The notes beneath the pieces were generated by a model, which did no database searches, was not told the DNA's origin, and saw only the letters and a program-made list of their open reading frames with translations. Shown in pieces: positions 45,657 through 54,789 of a DNA stretch of 64,000 nt (positions are counted from its first letter, which is position 1; each line of letters opens with the position of its first letter). The translations under genes and the position numbers were made by a program. The DNA is taken from assembly GCA_029378245.1 (NCBI GenBank), contig JARKIF010000010.1, positions 1,612,001 to 1,676,000 on the forward strand. The letters are read 5' to 3'. Source of the stretch: Roridomyces roridus. Taxonomy: Eukaryota; Basidiomycota; Agaricomycetes; Agaricales; Mycenaceae.

Positions 45657-45755
45657 AAATGAAATCGAAGAACGGTGTGGGAGTTTGGCCAGGTCACATG
45701 CGACAGCCATATTAATATCGCACAGCCTTCTCAGGCCTCGCTCCCACTGCCCACG

Positions 45756-46726
45756 ATGAGCGAATACCTCAAGTCGACTGAATCCGCGCCCCCGCTCCCC
45801 GCACCGTCCGCCAACCAGCCTTACGTGGTCGTCTCGGCCCTCCAAGCTGGCATCATCCACATCCCGGTCGATCTCGCCATCCAAGGCGAGGCACGCTCCC
45901 ACCGCAAGTGTCCCTCGCTGTCGTTCTACCTCAAACACTCGGCTTCCGACAAGCACTTGATCTTCGACTTGGGACTGCGCAAGGACTGGGCGTCCTACCC
46001 TCCTATGGTGCAGAAACACTATGGCGAGCTGATGCCGTGTGAAGTACCGCAGAGCGTGGAAGAGTCGTGCATCAAGGGTGGCTTGGACCCCGCTTTGATC
46101 AAGAACGTCGTCATTAGCCACTTGCATTTCGACCAGTGCGTTCTAGCGTCTAAACCGTCGGCGAATTACTGACTCACCGCAGCATCGGCGACCACACGCC
46201 CTTCAAGAACGCGACCTTCACCATCGGCGGGGAAGGCAAATCCCACCTCACAGACGGGTACCCAGGCAACCCCGAAGCACACTTTCTCGCCGAATCCACT
46301 CCCCCAGACCGCACCAAGTTCCTGTCCATGTCCGACTTTGCCACCTCCGTAGGCCCGTTCCCCTACGTGCACGACTTTTTCGGCGACGGGAGCGTGTACA
46401 TTATACACAAGCCGGGACACTGTGCAGGGCACGTCAATCTCCTGGCACGCACGTCCGCAGATGGGGCGTGGATCTACCTCGGCGGGGACATCGCACACGA
46501 CACCCGCCTCGTCACAGACCCGAACACGGATATTGCTACAGCGGCGGCCGATGGGTCGCCGTATTGCATGCATCGCGATCCGGTGCAGGCCCGCATTGAT
46601 ATCAAGAGGGTCAGGTCGTTGGTGAGGATGCCGCGCGTCGAGTTTTTGATTGCGCATGATTGGAAGTGGTTTGAGGATAACAAGGACACGGCGTTCCTTC
46701 CCGGGAAGATTGTGCCCAAGGCGTAA
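45756..46726 (+). CDS. Metallo-beta-lactamase-fold hydrolase, copy C
   Basis: Third full copy, most diverged from A and B. One intron at about 46139-46183 joins SHLHFDH to IGDHTPF, giving the HxHxDH site. YIIHKPGHCAGH, YLGGDIAHDTRL and IAHDWKW follow, ending GKIVPKA. In the first metal site Trp is replaced by Phe (HFDH). About 305 residues. The decayed fragment at 44.3-44.6 kb resembles this copy more than A or B, so the array is older than the A/B split or has been shuffled. Confidence 0.88.
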
Positions 46727-47007
46727 GAAACTGAATCTTTGTAACAGTAGTTTGTAAAAGTTCTCTGATCTATTTGATGGCCATCTTACGGATCAGAATG
46801 CCGGGTCTCGGCGTGCCTGGCAATGTATTCGCAGGCGAGAAGTTGGAATTGTCAACCACGTGTATGCCCGGACCGTGAATTCAAGGCACTGGGTTGCTCG
46901 GGTGGCCCTTCGTGATGCGCGAAGAAATTCCGATATTCAGCCTATGGAAGGATATATAATCCATGAGCACTGGCCACGTAGCGGTTCCCAACGTTAACTA
47001 ACCTCAA

Positions 47008-48130
47008 ATGCAACTGCTACTACCGACTCTCATTCTGTCCTTGACCACGATTGTGTTCGCGCAGAGTCCGATATTCGGGCAATGCACGTGGATCTGTATA
47101 CCACAAATTCATCATCTAATCAAGCTTCGGCAGGTGGCGGGCAGGGATGGACGGGCGGTAAGACTTGTCAGAACCCCGAGTACACTTGCTAAAAATTTTC
47201 GGTGAAGCAACGACTTGCGCAACGGGCTCGGTTTGCGTGGTTCAAAATGCATTTTACTCGCAGGTTCGTGTGTTCGACATCCACTCTCATTTACTCGTTG
47301 AATTGGAATAGTGCGTTCCTGGCACTGGCACCACTTCAACTTCAACAACAACAACCACGGTTCCACCGACCTCTTCGAAGACGAGCATAACCACATCCTC
47401 CAGTTCTAGGACCACCACCTCCTCCGCTCCATCGTCTACCGCAACCGGGCTCAACATCCGCCTCCTCCCCCTGGGCGATTCGATCACCTACGGCTTCACC
47501 AGCACAGACGGCAACGGCTACCGCGCGACGCTACACAATCTACTCTCCCCCGGCAATACCGTCGATTTCATCGGGTCGATCCAGTCGGGGAATATGTCGG
47601 ACAATAACAACGAAGGCCACATCGGTGAGATTATCGAGCAGATTGCGGAGGCTGCGACGAATTCGATGGCCCTGCCTGCGCGTCCCAACGTTGGTTTCCT
47701 CCTCCTCTCAATCCATGTCGAAATTGAAGCATCCCGCCCCCAGATCATCCTCCTCCTCGCCGGCACAAACGACATGCTCGACAGCATCAACTCCACCGCC
47801 CCCGCCGCCCTCTCCACCCTCCTCGACCAAATCTTCACCGCATGCCCCGACGCAACGCTCATCGTATCAAACCTCCCTGCCCTCTCCTCCGCCCCCGCAC
47901 AAGCCGCAGTCCAGATATTCAACCCCCTCGTAGCGCAGATGGTTAGCACGCGCGCGGCGGCGGGGCAGCATATCCTGCTCGTGGATATGGCCTCCGTTAT
48001 CGGTGTTGCGGATTTAGTGGATGGGATTCATCCCACGGATGCGGGGTATGTCAAGATGGGCAATGCGTGGTTCCCGGTCATTCAGCAGGCGGTGGCGAAG
48101 GGGTGGGTCAAGGCACCTGTCTCGGCGTAA
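47008..48130 (+). CDS. Secreted SGNH esterase with N-terminal CBM1
   Basis: Signal peptide MQLLLPTLILSLTTIVFAQ is followed by a cellulose-binding CBM1 module (FGQCGGQGWTG, CATGSVCVVQ, YSQCVPG) spread over four small exons, a Ser/Thr-rich linker and an SGNH hydrolase: block I LPLGDSITYG (Ser), block III LAGTNDM (Gly/Asn), block V DGIHPTDAG (Asp and His). It resembles acetylxylan esterases of family CE3. Recovering the CBM1 needs an intron with a GC donor (AAT|GCACGT) ending CGGCAG at about 47132; a GT alternative 4 nt downstream would destroy the module. Another intron interrupts the frame at about 47691-47742. Likely deacetylates hemicellulose on cellulose surfaces. Confidence 0.88.
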
Positions 48131-48203
48131 AATCAGAGTCAATAAGTATGTAGTAGCGTTGGTATACGAGTGTAGGCGAATTCAATACGTCACTTCACAG
48201 GAC

Positions 48204-48721
48204 CTACAACGCATCCAACCAGCCTCGCAGTTGTATATCAATCTACGCGGCAAGCATGGAGTCATCAGACTTGCCAGGGAACGAAACTCCAAGACATACC
48301 TTGTCGAATCGCGTCTGCATCTGTGTCGGCAGCTCGTGCGTCACAAAGCGCACAAAGTCAAACTGGCGACAATAGTAGCACTTTTCCTCACCCCACGCCT
48401 TGGAAAACCGGCTGAATCGGATCTGAGCGTTGCTGCCCACACATTGCTCGTATCCTGAAGATACTTGATAAACCACGTAGGCGCCGCCCGGGGCTTTCCA
48501 TCCGAGAATATGAGCGGGCCCGGAAGGAGAAGAGCAGTGAAATTTGTAAGCAAGTACGGATCATGATCCGGATCGGCAATCATCTCCTCTTCTCCCAAAC
48601 CACCATCTTCGACGGCTGGGCAACGACTCAGATGGTTGACCGTAGTGAACGAGTCCGACTTACCTCTTCCGTTCTCAGCAATTGTTTTTCGCTCCTTTCC
48701 CTCCGCTGCTTCGCCACTCAT
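48204..48721 (-). CDS. Small hypothetical gene, three exons
   Basis: Family not recognised. Proposed model: a hydrophilic first exon (MSGEAAEGKERKTI... to DPDHD), an intron of about 70 nt, a second exon with GGAYVVYQV, EQCVGSNAQIRF, EKCYYCRQFDFV and THELPTQMQ, a 66-nt intron and a short end IQLRGWLDAL. The second exon's pattern of aromatic and Cys residues looks protein-like, and the splice signals are good, but the first exon is uncertain. About 130 residues. It converges on the SGNH esterase, whose stop is only 73 bp away. Confidence 0.4.
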
Positions 48722-48935
48722 TTTTCCCGTACTAGGTCCTGCGCACTCCTCGAGCGGCCAGTGGTGCTCTCTTGGTTCTACAGTCAGCTTTCCCTCCTCG
48801 TTTCGTCTTTGGGTCTATTCTCGCGCTCGGGGAATCGAGCCGGACAATTACGTTTGGCAGCGCCTCACCGTTGACAGATAAGCGCCCGTGTCACCGGCAT
48901 CTGTTGCCATTCGCCTCATGTTCTCTCCCACTATC

Positions 48936-49711
48936 ATGTCCTCTCCCCAGGGGAACCTCTCCTCAAGGCGCCCGGGGAACAAACGCAGTGACTCAACACA
49001 GAGCAACCTCGATCGCCTCGCCGAGCACCTCCACTCCAATCCAAACCTCCCCATCACATTCGTCCTCCTCGTCCTAATCGGGATACATCCCGAGCGCCTC
49101 GCAGCTCAGCTACGCGCCAGTGATGACGCCGTCTGGCTCGAATTCCGAGCCAACCTCATCCAGCGTTGGCAGACGGTGATGATCACCACGGGACTCGTCA
49201 TGGGCGCTGCCGCGTCTGCCCTGTTCAGTGATAAAGTCGCCGGAGGGAGTTACCTCATGTCTCTGGGCTCCCTCTGTTGCTCCCTGGTGGCCATCACGTT
49301 TGGTACAGGGCTTAGCTTCGTCGTGCAGGACGCTCCACCGAGTTCCATCGTCGTACGTCCATTGAATTCACACCGCTGATTCCGTTAAACTGAACTCGGT
49401 CGACAGAAAGTCGCTCAACGGCCGTTGGCGCTCCTGATTATTCTCGCCCTTCCCACATTCTTCGCCATCTGCGCCGTGCTCTGTTTCTACGTGTCTATAA
49501 CGGCGCTGGCGTTCCAAATTTGGACAAGAGAGTCGTGAACATTCTCGCGCGCATCGGGACCATTTCCGGGGCAGCGTTCATGGCTTTCATGATTGCCGTG
49601 GCGGGTTGGATGGTGTGGGATATGGATCGAGGAGAGAGATACAGAGACATCGGTGCTGCACGCGTAGTTCTTCCGCTCATGGAGAGGGGAGAAAGTATTT
49701 CGGCGTCGTGA
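48936..49711 (+). pseudogene. Small multi-span membrane protein, frameshifted copy
   Basis: Longer paralogue of the gene at 7510-8037. It starts MSSPQGNL (48936; an in-frame ATG at 48918 is also possible) and has LHSNPN, PERLAAQLRA, extra hydrophobic spans (VMITTGLVMGAAASALF, LGSLCCSLVAITFGTGLS) and, after an intron, PLALLIILALPTFFA. At 49513-49516 one base appears missing in the A tract after TTCC: the frame becomes ALAFQIW and stops at 49536-49538, while the next frame continues homology (LDKRVVNILARIGT) to 49711. A single-base error or a real frameshift would both explain this. Confidence 0.7.
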
Positions 49712-49925
49712 TGGCGAACAATTGTAGGATTACCAAAATGCACCATAAATGTTGTAATATTTGCTAGCTCAACTGGAATGGGAGAGATGTCGCCCTTCTC
49801 CACAGCCTCGTATGGTATCTGGAACCGCTCTTCGATTGAACAGGCACGTGGAGATGAATTCGATCAATGGTGGAACTCCCAACTTCAATTGAGTTACATC
49901 TTTATCTAAAATATTCCCGGGCCCG

Positions 49926-51684
49926 TCACTCGTCCTCCTTAACCGCCACCTCGGATAGATAACCCGGATGAGTGGTATTTCCAAGCAAATCCACGACTCT
50001 GAACTGGTGGGTTCCATTGCACAAAAAGTACTGGGTTCCCTGGCCGGGCTGTCCGAACCATGCCGTGATCGTGCCGACCAGAACTGTGAGTGGCTTCTCC
50101 ACGCGATAGACGTGATAGTCCGCCGCCGGGCCGTGTCCAGATCTGGGCGGATTGAGGGCCTGGGGAGGTAGCGCACGCTGTCTGAACGGCGTGAATGCGG
50201 GAGAGAGGTACATCCCAGAGGTCGCGCCGAAACGATCAATCAACGTGCCGACCGGGAGAGTTTCCAAGCCTTCGATCGGCTTGGAGGAGGTGGAGTTTTG
50301 GAAACCCATCGGCTCAGGGTAGTGGTATGAACCGTTGGGCCACGTCCATTTGTGGAGGAATGTACCGGGGCAGGCGCCGTTGAAACTGTCGTATTTGTAG
50401 AGGATGCCGGAGCCGATGGGGCTGATCGACGGCAGGTAGACCGGGCCGAGGCGGAAATCGCCGCAGACATATCGGGTATCGTTGGTATTGAACGTGCCGC
50501 TGCAGTCGCATTTGTCCGGGAGCTAGTCTTTCATTACAGCTCTTTGCGGAACATAGGGCGCGAGCCGGATTTTTATCAAAATGTTCAGATTTTGATCACT
50601 TTCAGTATTCCGCCTATTGTGAGCTCGAATCGTGGCGGATTGGCCTCGGACATGAACCAAACGATTCCTACTGCTATTCTGCGTGTCTTAGGGTACACAA
50701 TTCGATTTATTGGCCTCTCCGGGAACCCTAGAGTGTGCAATATTTATTTGCAGTATTCCAGCTTGCACGACGGGCAGGGTATGACTGGGGCCGGGATATT
50801 TTGCCAGCACACTCCAATATATATTTAATTTGGCGTAGGGCACTTCTATTTCGAATATGGAACCTGCAGCACCCCTGGTGTATCACAATGGTTCACCTGG
50901 TAATTCTCATTCATATCGGTGTTTAGTATGCTTCCTCCTGCAAAATTTGGGTCGGGCGCCATGGGGGAATATCCAATGGATGTATCCCGAAGTCCTCCGA
51001 GCACCATTCCGAGTCAGAGCGTGCATAGAATGCTCAGCATCGCCGTTGCGTGATGCTTAGTAAGCTGTGCAGCTGGCCCATCGGGCAGCACTTTGCACAC
51101 AATCTGCGTAGTCCGTGTGCTTAAAAAGCTTCGGGATATACTCAGAGGGTCTCCCTACATGGCACCAGACCCAAGTTTCGCCCACGGACGCATAAAACAC
51201 ACGGGTTTATGCAGCAACAACATTGGTTGGCTGTTCTGATCCACCGGTGATCCCAGGGGTATTATATTTGAGGGAAACGTTGTCTACGCCAAATAAAATG
51301 TGTGTTAAAGTATGCTGGCAAAGGGCTGCAGCCCCAGGTGCACCTCTCTCATTGTGCAAGCTGGAATAGTGTGAAATATGTACCAGGCACTCCCGGGTCC
51401 TCGGATGCACTAATACATGTGATTGTGTATCCTACGACACGCGAAACAACTGTAGGAGTCGATTGGTAAAGGTCCGAGGGCAATCCGTTCAGAATTGAGC
51501 CCAGAACAAGCGGAAAACCCGAAATGATCAAAATCTCAACATTTTGATAAAAATCCGGCTCGCGCCCTATGTTCCGCAAAGAGCTGTAAATTTGTGGAAT
51601 GCGACTCAGGGCAATTGCACCGACCTGCTGAGCCACAGTTGCGGCAAGAACAGATAGAGCCAACGAAAAGAAAGCGATGTGCAT
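49926..51684 (-). CDS. Secreted TNT-domain protein, NADase-like, with a transposon-filled intron
   Basis: A signal peptide exon (MHIAFFSLALSVLAATVAQ) at 51684-51625 is followed by an intron from 51624 to 50523 with donor GTCGGT and acceptor ACTAG, then an exon encoding a Cys-containing N-terminal part (CGDFRLGPVYLP) and a TNT domain (TLIDRFG, LPPQALN, YHVYRV, WFGQPGQGTQY). This is the domain of the mycobacterial necrotizing toxin and of fungal surface NADases, which cleave NAD+. The Arg of DRFG and the Gln-rich loop are present. The intron is about 1.1 kb because it contains the 1050-bp element at 50537-51586; without it and one TA it would be 50 nt, the normal size here. If spliced, the protein is intact; if not, it is broken after the signal peptide. 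Confidence 0.75.
50537..51586. mobile_element. 1050-bp long-inverted-repeat element, TA-flanked
   Basis: Starts CAGCTCTTTGCGGAACATAG and ends with the exact reverse complement of that; the arms can be followed inward for about 290-300 bp with growing divergence (50537-50830 against 51586-51297). TA flanks each side (50535-50536 and 51587-51588). There is no transposase; the middle 0.45 kb has no credible frame. This fits a non-autonomous Tc1/mariner-like or foldback element. It sits wholly within an intron of the TNT-domain gene. Confidence 0.8.
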
Positions 51685-52175
51685 GGTGAGCAATGCAGCT
51701 CCCTGTCTGCATCCAGCTGGCATTTATACCTGGTACAACTTATTCTGCCCCGACCAATGACCGCGCTTCGAAGTTCCTTTACATCTTTCGCTTCCCTTCT
51801 TTCGGCGATTGACTGCCCCAATGCTCTTCACGCCCCTGAGACTGGCAGTGGCGCTGAGGGCCGCTGCAGAGCTATTGGCCAAAGAAGTCGTTTGCTGTTA
51901 TGCACCGTAGAATTCGGAACTTTGGTTCAACTTCGAAGTAGTTTGACTGGCCGAATAATTCTGTTTTGCATCTTCCGCTTTCGAATTCTGTTTTCATCTC
52001 CGTCCAAGTGCGGCCGTCGTCCTGACTCGCCCGATGCTAGCAGCCGCCGCATGTTCCACTTTTCTGAAGCAAGGCCATGTACAAAATTATTATCTGATTT
52101 TTGGACTACAGTAAAATGCAACAAAAACCCGTGTCTCCCAAGTAAAAATGAAGTGAACTACCAAAAACTAGTTTA
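51685..52175. other. Intergenic upstream of the TNT gene
   Basis: A TTTATACC box near 51724-51731 could be the TATA region of the minus-strand TNT gene. Nothing else recognised. Confidence 0.45.
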
Positions 52176-53640
52176 TCATATCGCTTGAGCGTCTCCCGAG
52201 TGGTCGTCATTCTCCACTTGAGAAGACTCAACACTCTGTAGGTTTGACGTTAGATGGGATGAAACGGAGGCAGATAAACTCACCGCAGCAAGCGGCCGCG
52301 AGTAGTCTCGGTGATCGTCAAACGTAGGCGAGGAAGCCCATTGATCGTCGCGAGGCTGGGGCGCAAGAGGCTGGTGGAGCTGTCCGTACCAGGCGCTGCC
52401 GGTACCGCCCACGTCATGCGAGAAGGAGTGGTTAGAAGGAGAACTCGTCGTGATCACACCACCATCTGTGGAAGTCACAGTGGAAGTGGAACCTCTTGCC
52501 GACCTGGGACGCGCTGGCCGTCGCCGTGTGGGTAGAACCCGAGACGGTGACGACAACAGTAGAAAGGAAGGTTGAAGTCGAGATGGCGGAGCATGAGGAT
52601 TTACTGAAGAGACAAACATGAATGGGGGCATATCATAATGGAGCGAGTGGAAATACATCTTCAATGACACAGGCCGAGGAACGATTCGTCCGGTACCAGG
52701 ATGTCAAACCCACACAACGCCGTCTCGTACCCAGCCTTGTTCTGGTGGCAGAGGAACCTATTAACACCATCCGGCGTCTCACCAGTAAATAGCTTGTGTG
52801 AAACGTTCCAGGAGACCCACACCGCGACCTGCTGCCGTGATTCGGAATGAAGACACTGGGCAGCTGCGTTGGCCGGCCCATATTGAACTCCCGCGTAGAC
52901 GTCTGGAGCGTGCGGTAGTCGGAAATGGCACAGGGGGCATCAAGCGTGGCACTTGGCCTCGTGTGCCAAGGTAGCACTTGCGTGGCACTTGGTGCGTGGT
53001 TGGCCGGAAGTTGGACATTTTGTGGGAATTTGATTTATTCCCCGGCTTTCACAATTGGCCGGGCACTTTGTGATGTCTTGGAAGATATTATTTCTTGAGG
53101 GAGTGGGTTTCCACATACAGGGCCTTCAGTATCTGCAAAATTACTGTTAATGCCCTTTGTGCTGTGGCCCTGCCTGTTCCACGGAAATGGAGTGACCCAG
53201 GTGCGGAAATACCCAATGACACTGCCCAACATCCTCCGAATCACATTGTGAACTCACTCAATGGGTCAGGCAGTACTCTGTACATTTTATTTGAATTGTA
53301 AACCGGGTGTTTGAGGCTCATAATCACCAAATGTGCCGAGCAGAGAAAAAGGATGCATATGTGCAGATTCGAACTCACGCACATCAAGGGAGCACCAAAG
53401 GCACGTGGTTTTACCTCCACATGCCAACTACACGCCAAGTGCCACCTTGGCACACAAAAAAAAGTGCCACGGTAGATGCCCCCTGTGTGGCGCCGGTCCA
53501 GAGTGAGTTGTCATTCGCACCGATGATGGCTGAGAAGAGGAGGAACTCTGTGGCGTAGTCGTATCGCTGCACCCATGGGATCCGGGTTGCGGTATGCAAG
53601 GAGCAAGCTGCAAGACATACGCTGGAGCAGGTGAAATCAT
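52176..53640 (-). pseudogene. Possible secreted/membrane gene interrupted by a MITE
   Basis: Family not recognised. On the minus strand, open frame runs on both sides of the 52929-53487 element and would be continuous if the element and one 3-bp duplication were absent. The 52176-52600 part is rich in Ser/Thr (TATASAS, STSTVTSTDGG) like linkers of fungal surface proteins and ends with a hydrophilic stretch after a plausible intron near 52235-52260. Start, frame choice and product are all uncertain. Confidence 0.3.
52929..53487. mobile_element. 559-bp MITE with CACAG ends and TGG target duplication
   Basis: Begins CACAGGGGGCATC and ends GATGCCCCCTGTG. Inverted arms of about 70-80 bp include CGTGGCACTT and GTGTGCCAAGGTGGCACTT. 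TGG flanks both sides (52926-52928 and 53488-53490). Ends and duplication length match the 256-bp element at 31165, though the interiors differ, so both are likely CACTA-group MITEs. No coding capacity. Confidence 0.75.
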
Positions 53641-53689
53641 CTTTTCAAGCGAGCTTAGCCATCTCGATGAAAATCACTGTGGGCAAGAG

Positions 53690-53775
53690 CCACTCGATTT
53701 CCGGCTGTCGTTTAAACAAACTGGGTGTTGTGCGAAGACGGTGAGGGCTGCGTCATCATCTTCTCGAATACACAC
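53690..53775 (+). pseudogene. Fossil of a peroxidase 3' end
   Basis: CGAAGACGGTGAGGGCTGCG, GTCATCATC and TCTCGAATACACAC align with the last codons and 3' flank of the intact peroxidase (14620-14745), whose protein ends DDDGEGCVISS. The intron that splits GEG in the intact gene is absent here, with the flanking exon bases directly joined. Only the terminal dozen codons remain, immediately upstream of gene X in convergent orientation, as in the 14.7-15.2 kb block. Confidence 0.65.
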
Positions 53776-53809
53776 CCACTGGTTTGGCACATAGCTCTCT
53801 ACGTTTTGG

Positions 53810-54406
53810 TTAGATAGGATTTCGTTTCTGTAGGTAATATATGTATATGCATCCTTTTGAATGTCTGCGAGCGAGAGACGGACCTTTACGTGCAAAAAAA
53901 ACCATCACAGCCTCCCCCTCCCCAACAAGCCCCTCACTCACCGTCACACTCTCCTCCCCCCACTCCCTCAAAACGCCTACAAAATCAAGCACATCGCACC
54001 GCGGTCCGATCCACACCACCATGTGCACCTGTTTCGCACGCTCGAGATACACAGAGATCAATCCCGGCTGCCTCGGGTAGACGAACAACAACGCTTCAGC
54101 GCGTGCCGCTTCGGGTGCGATGGCCCAGGTCCCAGGTACGACGACGACGTTGAGATCAGGTAGGAATCGGTTGACGGTTCGTGGGTGGGTGACTCGTACT
54201 TCGACGCCAAGGAAGGAGTTGGTGCGGTGTGGATGACGTTCTAGGAAGAGCGCCTCCAGGAGTCCTGGGCCTGAGCCAACGCTTAGGGTCAGGGCGGGCG
54301 GAGTGGGAAGGGTTTCGTTGAGGAGATCGAGGAGCGAGATGGAGAGCGAAGCGCAACTGGAAGGGTGACGGAGAGGCGAGGATGTGAGTGTCGGGAGAGA
54401 GTCCAT
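53810..54406 (-). CDS. Methyltransferase-like protein (gene X)
   Basis: Single-exon gene of 198 residues. The only clear motif is LSVGSGPGLLEALFL, a glycine-rich loop like SAM-binding motif I of class I methyltransferases, followed by an acidic/hydrophobic strand (FLGVEV) and alternating strands (VVVPGTW, ALLFVYP, MVVWIGP, VMVFFAR) consistent with a Rossmann-like fold. No catalytic residues for a given substrate are recognisable. The C-terminus after FFARKG is basic and may be extended beyond the family core. A truncated relic lies at 14735-15190. It converges on the peroxidase fossil and diverges from P450-3. Confidence 0.65.
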   Translation of the reverse strand: MDSLPTLTSSPLRHPSSCASLSISLLDLLNETLPTPPALTLSVGSGPGLLEALFLERHPHRTNSFLGVEVRVTHPRTVNRFLPDLNVVVVPGTWAIAPEAARAEALLFVYPRQPGLISVYLERAKQVHMVVWIGPRCDVLDFVGVLREWGEESVTVSEGLVGEGEAVMVFFARKGPSLARRHSKGCIYIYYLQKRNPI

Positions 54407-54560
54407 CGGAATCGGATCATTCGCTTGTTCTCGTCACGTGGTTATGACACGGCTTTCTTCCCGACGTCCACCATCCTGCCACAATCTGCTTTCGAAGTTC
54501 GGGCCCAATGTTCTCGCAGGAATCGCATGCGCGGTCGGTTCGGCTGCGGTCGCTATCGAA
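54407..54560. promoter_or_regulatory. Gene X upstream region with conserved E-box
   Basis: The blocks GGATCATTCGCTT, CACGTG (54435-54440), GGCTTTCTTCCCG and a GGGCCCAAT(G/C)TT string recur in the same order at 15028-15160 and, inverted, at 1200-1345. The persistence of the E-box in three copies makes it a candidate control site. Confidence 0.5.
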
Positions 54561-54789
54561 GACTGTAAACAATGTTCTGAAACTCAATGTCGTGATCACG
54601 CGCGAGTGCAATCTGTCTGCCATGTCTCTCAGCCTATTTTCACCCTCAATTCACCCTGCTTATCACGCCGACATCCAGAATAGCTTAACAGCAACGGTCG
54701 CCGCCGCCACTGCCACGTAGCTCCTCACAACCCCGACGTCGACCCTGTCTGGATTGCGCTCACAGCTCCCCAGCCTTTCTCGACTAGAC

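Noticed and set aside
45108..46127. 339-residue minus-strand open frame across MBL copies B and C
   Set aside because: It is the antisense shadow of the MBL exons, which carry the metal-binding motifs on the plus strand.
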